This document shows, in pieces, positions 19,795-29,629 of a stretch of DNA of 35,202 bases. The DNA is from Chara braunii (lineage: Eukaryota > Streptophyta > Charophyceae > Charales > Characeae). The stretch's first letter is position 1, and the number at the start of each line of letters is the position of its first letter. The stretch covers positions 24,043 through 59,244 of the forward strand of contig BFEA01000327.1 of assembly GCA_003427395.1 (NCBI GenBank). The letters run 5' to 3'. Below the pieces are notes generated by a model. That model saw only the letters and a program-made list of their open reading frames with translations, was not told where the DNA came from and searched no databases. Position numbers and translations under genes: made by a program.

Positions 19795-20360
19795 TATAAA
19801 TCTTGAAAAGCTACTTTATCTACGGGAAGCGTTGTCGAAATTTCTACAAAACCAAGAGTTAGTCAAATTTTGACTTCTCAAAAGTTCAACTTTGTCTTTT
19901 CCTATATCCGACTTAGTAAAAATTTGGGAAGTCTCATTTTCTAAAGGGAGTGCTGCCCAAATTTTTATTAATTCAGGGAGTTAAACAAAATTGGACTTTG
20001 AGAAGTCAAAGATACTTTCAAATTCTGAACTTAACCTTGTACAAATTTTGGAATAACACTTTTCTGGAGGGAGTGCTGCCGAAGTTTCTGCAAAACTAAG
20101 GAGTTAGTTAAATCTTGTCTAAAGTTGAACTCAAGTTGTCTTTTGAAGTTCATATCTGACGTAGTATAAATCTGGGAAGTCTCCCTTTCTAGCGGGAGTG
20201 CTGCCTAAATTTTTACTAATTCAAGGAGTTAGACAAAATTAGACTTTCCATAATTCAAGTTTATTTCTGCTTTCATAATTGGACTTATATAAATTCAGGA
20301 AAGACACTTTTCCTACGGGAAGCGCTGCCGAATTTTTCTTAGTTTAAAGGAGATCGATTG
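19795..20360. repeat. 123-bp tandem repeat in alternating A-B dimers
   Basis: Five copies start with TATAAAT-like sequence at 19795, 19917, 20040, 20165 and 20288 (spacing 122-125). Each has a core like GGGAGTGCTGCC(G)AAATTT about 35 bases in. After the core, copies 1 and 3 share a CAAAAC(C/T)AAG..AGTTAGT branch, while copies 2 and 4 share TA(T/C)TAATTCA.GGAGTTA.ACAAAATT. This gives a dimer of about 247 bp. Confidence 0.8.
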
Positions 20361-20730
20361 TATTTCGACAGGTGGCGATTTTGATAGTCCACTCTGAATG
20401 GGGGAAATTTTGCTATATTGTTTACAGGTAGACTTAGATAAAGTTAAGTAGGATGACTTTGGTAAGATCATGATATGGAGATTGTTCTCCATGGACTTAT
20501 AGGTTTAGCTTGGGGCATTGACCTGTCATGTGTTACAGGTCCTCTTGATTGTTTGATTCAAGATCCGGACTAGATTCAGCCTAATCCCTTGAGAATCATC
20601 ATCTGTTATCATTAATAACATGTCGGTTGCCAATTCATCGGTCTACGACTCAATTCCAATTCACCCTCCACACTCAACCCAAAAGGCTTTAGCCCTGGTG
20701 ATTTCATTGTTTCATTAAGGTTTCACCCGG
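20361..20730. other. AT-rich non-coding segment
   Basis: Nothing recognised between the 123-bp array and the 267-bp-spaced direct repeat. Confidence 0.4.
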
Positions 20731-21090
20731 ACTTTTATTGAATGGCCATTTAACAAAGGTACAAAGTACTTAATTAAGGTTGGTTGGACAGGAGGTTGGG
20801 GCTTGCATGGCTAAAGCGAGGGGTATGAGTGCAGAGATTGGTTGAGGTTGACTCCGTGTAGTGCGTGGACTGTTAGTTGACTCTTTGATGTGAATGCAGG
20901 TATGTGCTGTGGCTTAGATTTTGAATTTGACTGCCTGCGATCACATACATACATATGGTTGTGAGGAACCCGACTGAGACTGTGAGAAGTGATCGTCACT
21001 TTTATTGAATGACCATTTAACAAAGGTACTGAGTATTTAATTGAGGTTGGTTGGACAAGAGGTTGGGGTGAATGTCCTGCATGGGCTAAA
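20731..21090. repeat. Direct repeat of about 90 bp, 267 bp apart
   Basis: ACTTTTATTGAATGGCCATT.. at 20731-20819 recurs at 20998-21090 with a few substitutions and a short insertion before GGGCTAAAG. Both copies share TTTAACAAAGGTAC and GGTTGGTTGGACA. The second copy ends directly at the start of the second 1.3-kb block, so the repeat may mark the element boundary there. Confidence 0.8.
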
Positions 21091-21095
21091 GGGCC

Positions 21096-22411
21096 CCGTA
21101 CTAAAATCCTACTCAGAGGTTAAGACTGAGAGGCATAGGGAAGGCCCTTCCTTTTATTTGTTTTGCTTCTTGGGGTTTTTCTTAGTCGGACGTTGGTCCT
21201 GGGACGGGATTCAAGGTCCTTGTCCAGGAGATCCCTAGCCCTAGGCTCTGCAGAGGAGGGATTCCCCCTCGCGCAGAGAGTATTTGCATTACCCGTCGAG
21301 GCACCCCACCCTAAAGGCGAAAATGTCGTGAGGGCCGAACGGCATGTCCTTCAGCCGTTCAATATCGTGTGGGGTAACCCCTCACGATATATTCCTTCAG
21401 CCATTTAATATCGTGAGGGCGGAGCTGAGATTACCACGTATGGTTGGCATCGTTGGTTGGTATGAGACTGGCCTGCAACTCCGCGGCTATATATTTAAAT
21501 CCCACACGCGATGTTTTGCCGCCCTAGCGCCTAAAAGTTATGGGATCAGAGGGACCCGCACATACACGCGAACGTTTGGGATTACTATAGGCCGCTGGCA
21601 CCATCTGAAAAGGGGAGGGTACCCCAAGTTTTTTTTTCTTTTGGGATAAAGGGGACCCTCGGTCTATTTATGCTTTTTAAGATTTATAGTAAGACGTTGT
21701 ATTTTGTGGCAGCCGTCAAAGCCAAACCCCTTGACCTGTATCCAGGCCTGGAGAGGGGCTCATCTCCGGGGCAGTAAGAAATGACTGTCACCACAGGTAT
21801 GGACCTATGTACCACCTGCTCTGCACAGAGTGCAAAAGAGGGTGTGTGGTCTTCAACCCCGCTTGGCGGTTGTCCAGCGTCGATAGATTAACCCTCAAGG
21901 CGGGTGTCGGCTGACACTTGAGTGCCGAATGCGACCCTCGAGATTAATGAGGACCGCATGAGTATGGGTACTATATGGTACGCCATCATTGCGACTGCTT
22001 GCGTACGTTTGCATTGCTAGTCGATGTGAGTAGGCCCTGCGTCCGCGCGGTTTTGTACTAAGTCTCGCTTGCCACGCCTATCCGATTTCCGCATCGGAAA
22101 CTTATGGGACGACTACGGAGGGGCTAGGAGCGTTGTCGCGTTGTTTGTGTTGTGTCGTTTCGTATGTATGCGTGTGTGTGTTTTATCTTTGTGTTTTGTT
22201 GGATTGGTGTGCGCGTGGTGTGTGGGATGCGTCCTAGTCGACCGACGACGGATTGCGCTTGGGACTTCAGCCCCCCAAGATATCGGTTCGCGTGCGGGTC
22301 CGATAGAGGCATATTACCTCGCGTACCCCCTATGCTACAGCGAACGAGAAACGCCCTCAGCTGGTGCACCTCTGCGATTGCAACTGATAAGCTTTTGTAC
22401 TGTGGACTGGT
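21096..22411 (+). repeat. 1.3-kb direct repeat, copy 2 (candidate LTR)
   Basis: Same orientation as 1271-2587, with sharp ends at CCGTACTAAAA and GGACTGGT. It keeps the hairpin pair and the TATA box (21488-21499). Upstream and downstream flanks are unrelated to those of copy 1. Downstream, a decayed Gag of a different family begins within 165 bases. Copy 2 could be the 3' LTR of a roughly 21-kb element that landed in that Gag, a solo LTR, or the 5' LTR of the second Gag's own element. Confidence 0.7.
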
Positions 22412-23250
22412 GTTGTGCCAAATCCTGCTGGACAAGCGGCACCAGCCCCTGTACTCGCTTTCGCTCCAGCCACCCCCCTCCACCTATAGATGTTTCATTC
22501 GGCACATCACCTTGCAGAGGCGTGGTTAGCCACCCTCATAGCATAACAATACGGTGACAATGAGGCGTGAATTAACATCCCCGCTCTCCGGGGAGGAGAT
22601 GCACTCCATTGGTTTAGCACGTACAACAAGGTGGATCTCTGGACTTTTGAAAAGGATTTTATGCATCGGTTCGACTATATCCATCTAGTGGAGGCGTTCT
22701 TCATGATCAAAGATCGAGTGCAAAAGCCCCTCAAATCTATTGTCGAGTACCGTAGCAGAATTTTTCAGTCGCTTGTTAAGCGAGACGAAAAAGTAAGGAC
22801 GAGATTTATTTATTGACAGTCTCATGACTCGGGCGATGACGGCTAAGCTGCGAAAGTAATTTTCCCCTATCACCCACACTATGCAACAAATCATGAATGT
22901 GGCAAAGGAAATGGAAAATAATTTTTTTGCTAGCTTCTTGGAATGAGAAGATCATGCCAAAGAAGGTGATTCCACAAAACTAGCTTGGCTGAAGCCGAAT
23001 TGGCTATGCTCCAGGATAAGTTTGAAAATATGGGCTATGTTTCAGGACCCGTCACCTACCTAGAGCAGGTGGCAGTCAAAAGAACTATCCCCGCTTTAAA
23101 CGTTGTTCCATCGCCAACCACCCTCCCCGACGGTCTCAGCACCTATGGAAAAGGAGGCCGAAACGAGCGCGATATTGGAATAGTTCCCCACCTGTGTCAA
23201 TCACTTGGGCACAAAGCATGAGTGTCCCAACCGATACCGTCAGGCTCGGA
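22412..23250 (+). pseudogene. Decayed Gag of a second Ty3-type family
   Basis: From 22574 the frame reads a retrotransposon Gag core: LRGGDALHWF, then DLWTFEKDFMHRFDY, then VQKPLKSIVEYRSRIFQ, ending at TGA 22814. Similarity continues in another frame from ATG 22836 (MTAKLRK, a TAA, then THTMQQIMNVAKEMENNFF). A damaged zinc knuckle lies at 23189-23225: LCQSLGH is in one frame and HECPNRYR in the next, with the first Cys lost. The sequence is clearly unlike the Gag at 3177. The stretch at 22415-22530 looks like the Pro/Ala-rich lead-in of the same Gag. At least four breaks make it non-functional. Confidence 0.75.
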
Positions 23251-23550
23251 TTGAAATAGCTCCCTCGGGTGCAGCGTCCGTAGCAAATGGACCTTGACGA
23301 GTCAGGACGATGGTGGAAGAAACAGGTAGGGTAGTGACCACAATCGCGGCCATGCAGAAGGCTGCAAAACTCATTCTCATCGATCAATACCTCACGCTGG
23401 GGTACCAGGGATTGGGAATGATAGGAGTCGTTCAACCAGCCGCTGACGAACGAGAACTTCTCGAATGGAGCTATGAAAAACCCGTGGCTGCGGTCACCGA
23501 GGGCACGACCGCGGCCCACGGCCACGACCTCGGCCCGTAGCTGCCAAGGG

Positions 23551-23604
23551 GAGAGGGGGTTGGGGGTCGGGGGTCGGGGTTGCGGATTGGGGTTCCGGAA
23601 CCCT
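23551..23604 (+). repeat. G-quadruplex motif next to a 14-bp palindrome
   Basis: Four G-runs of four to five with two-base loops (G5-TT-G5-TC-G5-TC-G4) at 23555-23579 make a strong intramolecular quadruplex candidate. GGGTTCCGGAACCC at about 23590-23604 is a perfect palindrome. Confidence 0.75.
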
Positions 23605-23621
23605 TACCCTACCCTCTTAAA

Positions 23622-23742
23622 AAAAAAAAAAAGTTATTTTTTTTTTTTTTCGGGGTGGTCGTTTTTGTGTGTGAAGAAAAAGAAAAAAAAAATGATTGCT
23701 TGATTGTTTTTTGATTGATTGATTGATTGATATATTGGTTGG

Positions 23743-23783
<41 letters not shown>

Positions 23784-23908
23784 CGATTGGTTGATTGATT
23801 GATTGGTTGATTGATTGATTGGTTGATTGATTGATTGATTGATTGATCGATTAGCGAGGGAGGTCCTTTTTTAACACCTCCCCCCCACCCCCACCCCCAC
23901 ACACACAC
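23622..23908. repeat. poly(A)/poly(T), (GATT)n and C/CA-rich microsatellites
   Basis: An A-run and a T-run near 23622-23652 are followed by a long imperfect GATT array (about 23700-23855) and a CCCCCA/CA stretch (23878-23908). The Asn-Gln-Ser-Ile repeat frame on the minus strand is translated microsatellite. Confidence 0.95.
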
Positions 23909-23909
23909 G

Positions 23910-25080
23910 AACATAAAACAGGTGAGCAGTCGACGTAAGAAAGCAGCGTAGAAGACATAACCATGACCCCAAGGTAAGGAGGGTATGTTCCAAAGGAAAG
24001 AAGGGGAGAGCAACCACGACATCTAGGGTCATAAGGGTCACCGGTCCCCTACCCCACCCCCTTCCACCCGAGGAACAATGCCAAGGGGGAAAGGCACGGG
24101 ACCAAGTACTGGGCGGACCAATTCTGACCAGCGGGGGGAGAAGACCCCCGAACACTGATCCGGCATATCACACAAGGAGTAACTCCGGAAATGGGAATAC
24201 ACGAGGAGGCATAGGGAAAAGTCCATGACTAAACCCCGATTCAGGGCGGACGAATCAGGATCAGTCGACGGTAGGATACGCATCAAATAAATGATCAGAC
24301 CCGCGCAAAAAAAAGGGAGTTCCTCGGATATTGACGAGTGCGGTTCTAATTCGAAGGTAATCCCAAGAAATGTGAAAGAAGGAATCTCCCGCCCCTGCCC
24401 TTCGATCGAACCCCCCCTGATCATGATGCTACCTGACCCAATTAGTTTCCCGATATATACCCACTTTCCTACTTGATTGGCATGCATGTGTGTGAGCTTG
24501 CTTGTATCTGAACGAACTTGCGAATAAGGCGAACCGGCGATACTTTGACAACAATGGCGGACTGGGACTTTTCGACGGGGGTAGACGAGGAGTTACCGTT
24601 TACGCCCGATACTGCAGAAGAAAGAGCGGCGGAGGCAGCGGTATATCTCCCTCGTACTCTTCTCTCTGTATGGATCTTTGTTTTCTGCATGTCTCTAGGG
24701 CTTGGGTGCGTGTACGTTTTTGATGCAGGTGTTTTAACCCCTCAGAGGAGCCGATTAGTGGCAAGGACGAAAAGGCTTTTGGGGGAGTCACACCCCTACT
24801 GCGAGCATCGGGAGCATCCAAGGAGAAGGTGAATCATGTCCATTTTGTCTCGACAGCCACCATAACCAAGTATCTATGAGAGTCGAATCCGCATGTAGCT
24901 CGGAGTGGTGGAAGCAGAGGGACTACTCGGGAAGGGGCCCAAGGGGGAAGAAAAAAGACACACAATGTATGGCAAGCGGTGGGAGGTGAAGAAGGGTAGG
25001 ATACACAAGGAATCATACCCTCACACATACGAACGCACGTACTCGCACTCTCTCTTTTGTTTTTTAGACTTTTTTTTCTC
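23910..25080. other. Non-coding segment
   Basis: No recognised gene. A well-placed ATG at 24554 (ACAACAATGG) opens 29 acidic codons before GCG|GTATAT, which could be a first exon and donor. Neither downstream acceptor (24698 or 24728) opens a convincing second exon. Confidence 0.35.
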
Positions 25081-25090
25081 TTTCTCTTTT

Positions 25091-25092
25091 CT

Positions 25093-25126
<34 letters not shown>

Positions 25127-25130
25127 CATC

Positions 25131-25161
<31 letters not shown>

Positions 25162-25180
25162 TTTTCTCTCTCTCTCTCAT
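25091..25180. repeat. (TATC)n then (CT)n microsatellite
   Basis: About eighteen TATC units with a few substitutions at 25091-25163, followed by a short CT run at 25166-25178. Confidence 0.97.
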
Positions 25181-25609
25181 GCACATGCTCGTGCACGTAG
25201 GGAGAGAGAGAGGGAATGTGAGTATTCCCTCAGAAGCTTTGCGACCGGGAGGCCGACTATGGCTCCTCGATCTAGGCCGTGCGACTGAGTTTCTGCGCGG
25301 TTTTGCCATGGCAAGGCAGAGCTGAGGACCGGGGATAGGTGTGAGTGGCTGCCCTTTCAGGTCAACCCCCACTTCCACCGTCGAACAAAAAAGAAAATGA
25401 AATGAGGAGGGGTTTTAATATTTTATTTTTTGAAGGGTGTTAGAGAACATAATACCCTCCTCCAAAGAAGATGAAAGGAAAAAAAAAAAAAACCCAGCAA
25501 AGATGAAAAAGAAGAAGAAACAAAAAAGAAGAGTAAGAAGAGGAGAAAAATAACATGTTATTCGTTCAAATAAAACATTATATTGTTTCCTCTATCTAAC
25601 GAATTCATT

Positions 25610-26490
25610 TTTGGCTGCATCCTAAGCAACGTAGGCATGCCCATCCTTTCCCCCAAGACAATTTATTGGATGTTTGATGAGATCTAGACTTATTTGGAAG
25701 TGCAAGGTGTCATGATTGAATCCTAAGCAACGTAGGCGTGCCCGTAGACACACCCGTCAACTAACCCGAAATGTGAAAGTGTGCTAAGATCCATACTTAT
25801 TAAACTTTATAAATGTGATGAGCAAGGTGTCATGATTGAATCCTTGTTGGATAACATATTTCTTAAGGTTCTCGTTAAGTTGTGCAGGCATGTTCATCCT
25901 CTCGCCCGAGACAGTTATTTGGACGTTTGATGATATCCAGACTTAGTGTAATGATAGGCACGCATCCACTCGTCCGATATGCAGAAGAAAGTCGAAATCA
26001 AACTTTTTAAATGTGATGAGCAGAGTCTCAAAATTGAATTATTGTTGGATAATGCATTTCTTGAGGTTATCCCTAAGTTTTACTAACATGCCTATCCTCT
26101 CACTCGAGATGGTTGTTTGGATGTTTGATGAGATTTAAACGTCTTTAGAAGACTTACTGTAATGATAAGAACACCCATTCATTGCCCGATTTGCGGAAGT
26201 GTGTCGGGATCCATACTTGTTTACAATTGTGATGAGCAAGGTGACATGATTGTATCCTTGTTCGATATGTTTGTTTTGATTATTCTTAAGTAACACATAC
26301 ACGCCCATCCTTTCGCCCGATACGGCTGTGCGGATGTTTGATGAGATTCAGACGTATTTATAGTTGTAACGATAGACAAGTGCATCCTCTTGCCTTAGAC
26401 AATTATTTGGATGGGTGTCAAAATCAATATAATCTGACAGTCATGTTTTTAATTATGATTCTAATTATGATGAGCAATGTGTCATTGTAT
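25610..26490. repeat. Degenerate tandem repeat, period about 200-250 bp
   Basis: Four copies, marked by GGATGTTTGATGAGAT-like sequence with TGATGA/TGATG at 25675, 25928, 26126 and 26339. A second marker, GAGCAAGGTGTCATGATTGAATCC, recurs in eroded form near 25704, 25821, 26014, 26235 and 26473. Shared blocks also include CCCATCCTTTCGCCCGA. The differing spacing shows insertions within units. Confidence 0.7.
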
Positions 26491-27250
26491 ACTTGTTGGA
26501 TATACTGTAAGGTAGTTTCTGTCATGATATTCAAGTATTGTAAGAGTTAGAGTAGTAACCGAAGTACAACTCAAAGATGTTAAGCGTTCATCTTGTAACA
26601 ACCATTGCAAATAATTTTGACACACATGATTCGTTTCTGCGACAACACCTGTCATATTACGCAAGAACTTAAAATTATGCACATTTATGATCGAATTCGC
26701 ACTTTAACGGGTCATTCACAAAATTTTCGGTTAGGAAACCGAAGTTGTTGGTTACATGTAATGCAGTCAGTCACAAGACATCCGATTGTACGCACATGCA
26801 AGACACATGATATTAGTGATTTTTGCATAATGAACTGCACACTCACACACTCGCTGAGATTTGTCATGCATCTACACACCAATTTGTCGTGTCGCACAAT
26901 AATTTTGGATATTATGTGATGTTAATCACATGTACACTTTATGTTGTCCTGAGAAAAAAATGAAATATGGAACGCAACACGAACTTGTTCCGCCGCATGA
27001 GAAACGACAGACTTGTGACAAAGATTACAAAGTCTACACATGACGTCAGACTGGTAGTGAGCATGCCAAAGACAGACCAAACTCGTAACAATAAAAGAAA
27101 TCAATGTCGTTGTGAAAATGACAATTGAAGAATATCATGTACTACAAAATATAATCGTTAATGCATGAAATACTTTCAAAAGAAAGTTTGGAATTCATTA
27201 AAATTTATCAAAGACAACGACGTTCTAAGATATATGTTGTCAATTGTCGT
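26491..27250. other. AT-rich non-coding segment
   Basis: Short open frames on both strands have no domain. No repeat or RNA gene seen. Confidence 0.4.
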
Positions 27251-27251
27251 C

Positions 27252-28052
27252 TTATAAGTGAGATATAGTTATAAGAGAACCTAAAAGGTGGTTATGACAT
27301 TGCAACAACGTCCCAAATGTCAACATAAACACCCCGAAACTAGCTCCATCCACTTGTCTTGGAACTCCTTCCACCACAACATTTGTCGCCATCGACTTCC
27401 AACTCCTACCCGACCGGCTATGTAATGTTTCACGTTCTAAATACTGTACAATCAACTCAAAAACACTAAGGTAAAAACTCAAATCAGCTACAACGCAGGG
27501 AAAAAAGTTAAAAATTTTGAAAACATTGTCTCTCAAGTTGATGGTAAGGAGGATCAAGTGATCATTATCTTTGTGGACTGGAGCGAAGATAATATCGTAC
27601 AAAAGCAGATCTAAGTTGTGAGCTCACATTTCCACCCCACCGTGTCCTTGAAGTTGCAGCTTACTGAAGAAGAACGAACTAAAGCAAAAGACTTGAAGGT
27701 CTGACGGCATGTCACGTGTCGCACATGTGGTCCACCCCAAAAGCGTCATGTAAAACTTAACCACCTCATCATTCACCCTGACGTCGATATGCAAGAGGGC
27801 AAGGAAATTTTTTACTGCAATTCGCAATTGATCATCAACGAATGTAGAGAGAACAGTGTGAGGTGGCACCAAGCCTTGTATAATGTCGTCCAGAACCCGC
27901 AAGCTTTGAGGCGCAGTCGCCGAAGCGAATCTTCCGCCTTGTGCACCACATTCTGTGGCGTGCACTGCATAATATCGAGCAACGCACACATGGGGTAGTG
28001 AGAAACATAGTTCTAAGGATTGTCCATCATTGCACGACACATAGCTAAGCAT
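27252..28052 (-). pseudogene. Ulp1/SENP-like (C48) cysteine peptidase, transposon type, inactive
   Basis: On the minus strand one frame of 267 codons is cut only by a TGA at 27624-27626, where the family usually has Trp (GVEM-stop, matching V..WT), so a G-to-A change is likely. The N-terminal half has VNDEVVKFYMTLLG (family pattern LNDEVINFYL..L) and FSSFFFSKL. The C-terminal half has FAPVHKDNDHLILLTINL, the His block, and VPRQVDGASFGVFML, the Gln-Cys block. The catalytic His is present, but the Asp position reads Asn (FKIFNF), the Cys position reads Phe (SFGVF) and the Trp after His is Leu. The family removes SUMO-like modifiers; plant Mutator-like elements are known to carry such domains. 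Here only a fossil remains. Confidence 0.78.
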
Positions 28053-28077
28053 TTTTCATACATGGCCCGACCCCTAG

Positions 28078-28368
28078 TCATAGATCGTGGATATGTCCCC
28101 TTCTCTGGGGCAGAAGGGAAAGACACTCGTCAATGGCTATGACATGCTCCTTCTTCGCGATCTCGATATCAACCCCTGATGCCTTTAACATATCCTTGTT
28201 TTCTATCATGAACCCGATGACTTTCTGCAATATGGGTGCGGGATACTTCGAGGATCGCCTTTTACGACATGACCCTACCCTGTAAAACAGAAGGAAGACA
28301 AAACCGAAAATAGATACACAATTTCCTAACATGAGTCCGACGGAAGTGATGATGTAAAAGAACGACAT
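28078..28368 (-). pseudogene. Possible upstream part of the C48 peptidase ORF
   Basis: A 96-codon frame, one base out of phase with the peptidase frame, starting with a hydrophobic stretch and ending in a charged, helix-like segment (KKEHVIAIDECLSLLPQRRG). No domain is recognised. It is linked to the peptidase only by position and strand. Confidence 0.3.
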
Positions 28369-28547
28369 AACCTACAAGACGTAGGACCTCTCCAATTATT
28401 GAACTTCAACTTTCTATGGGCATGAGCACAAAGGAGCTTGTGTGCGGTTGGTCAACAAAACGACGAGCGCATTCCAGCTTGACACCCCTGCCCTTGACAT
28501 AACAAAGGAAAACCACAACAAACTACAGAAGCGGAGGCCCAGCACTT

Positions 28548-28567
28548 GCCGAAATCCGGATTTCGGC
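28548..28567. repeat. 20-bp perfect palindrome
   Basis: GCCGAAATCC followed directly by its reverse complement GGATTTCGGC. Its right half is repeated inverted at 28940-28964. Confidence 0.8.
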
Positions 28568-28964
28568 GGAATTTTATCCACAACAGGCATACAGAGACTA
28601 TCCGCATTAGGCATCGACACAGGGGGTGCGGATACCTGCGGACTAAAATCACCAGTCCTTCTGACAAGAAAAAAACACCCTTTTCATCGAGGGGGCTGGA
28701 TTCTTAGCCGGGGCAGGCATTTGTGAGGGATGCTACAATAAAAACACAGTTTATAGAAGTACAGATCCTTCCGTTGATGGAGTGTTATGTTTGTATTGAA
28801 GTTTGCCCTGGCCTGGACCGGTAACCTAGCCGACTCACAAGAAGGCCGGTCACATGTAGTTGGAAGGACTGGAGGCTCTAGTATGCCGACATCCACAATT
28901 CTCGCATTCATGGATATTGTGGTCACTCCTTGTGTGTATGGCGAGGATTGAAGTCCGCCGAAAT
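28556..28964. mobile_element. Possible MITE bounded by 25-bp imperfect inverted repeats
   Basis: TCCGGATTTCGGCGGA plus nine further bases at 28556-28580 matches the reverse complement of 28940-28964 with about three mismatches. The 409-bp interior has no ORF of its own. I see no target-site duplication, so the element call is tentative; the palindrome at the left end suggests a rearrangement. Confidence 0.35.
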
Positions 28965-29281
28965 CCGGACTACGAAGGAAGCCGCACTCGCGCTTTACGA
29001 AGCGTGGGCATGCAGACTTAGTGGCGTTCTTCACCGCTTACCAATCGGTCTGTCCCTCCTCCCTTTCATTGGTGAATTTGGCGCGGGTAAGGCCAACACC
29101 ACGACAACCGGAGTGTGTCGACCCTGAACTGTTTCGGAGACGTGACATGTTGTCGGCCCCCTACTTCGCCCTCTTCTCCGCTGGAGAAGGTGGCTGCAAG
29201 TATCGGAAAGCTTAGTGGCGAAAAAGCAATGGCAGCGGCCACGGAAGGTGTTACGTTGCGAGGGTCATCAACATTAGGTGT

Positions 29282-29617
29282 TGTAGACAGATGAGCACAT
29301 ACTGTGAAACACTCCGTACGACGTACAGGGGGTTTATCATACGATTGTACATACGGCCGTATGAACGGCCGTCGGCCGTATCAAAAGCCCCGTACGGAAA
29401 AAAAAAAAAAAAAAAAATCATTTTGTTTTTTTATTTCAAATTTGGTAACGCATTTCAATATGACCCCGAGGCAAAAGTGTTTCAGTTTATTTTTCTGCAT
29501 AACATTTTTTCTTTCCATATTTTTTTGAGTTTTTGTTTTTTGCTTTTTTTTCGTACGTACGCCCCGTACTACCACATGAGCACGTACGGACGGCCCGTAT
29601 TCGTACGGGGGTCTACA
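29282..29617. mobile_element. Foldback-like element rich in CGTACG/ATACGGCCGTAT
   Basis: The left arm (29282-29397) begins TGTAGAC and holds CCGTACG, the palindrome CATACGGCCGTATG (29350-29363) and CCCCGTACGG, then a run of twenty A. The interior is T-rich. The right arm (29544-29617) begins with eight T, then CGTACGTACGCCCCGTAC and CGGCCCGTATTCGTACGGGGG, and ends GTCTACA, the inverse of the start. Arms can pair imperfectly. No clear target duplication. On the minus strand an acidic decayed ORF runs into its right edge, so it probably inserted there. Confidence 0.5.
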
Positions 29618-29629
29618 TAGAGCACAGAC

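Noticed and set aside
23570-23615. Telomere-like CCCTTACCCTACCC words
   Set aside because: Only two or three imperfect units, part of the G-rich/C-rich inverted segment; no tandem telomere repeat.
23609-24022. Long minus-strand frame with Asn-Gln-Ser-Ile repeats
   Set aside because: Translated GATT microsatellite.
24554-24840. Possible two-exon gene beginning MADWDFSTG
   Set aside because: The start context is good and a GTATAT donor follows, but neither acceptor gives an open second exon with recognisable sequence.
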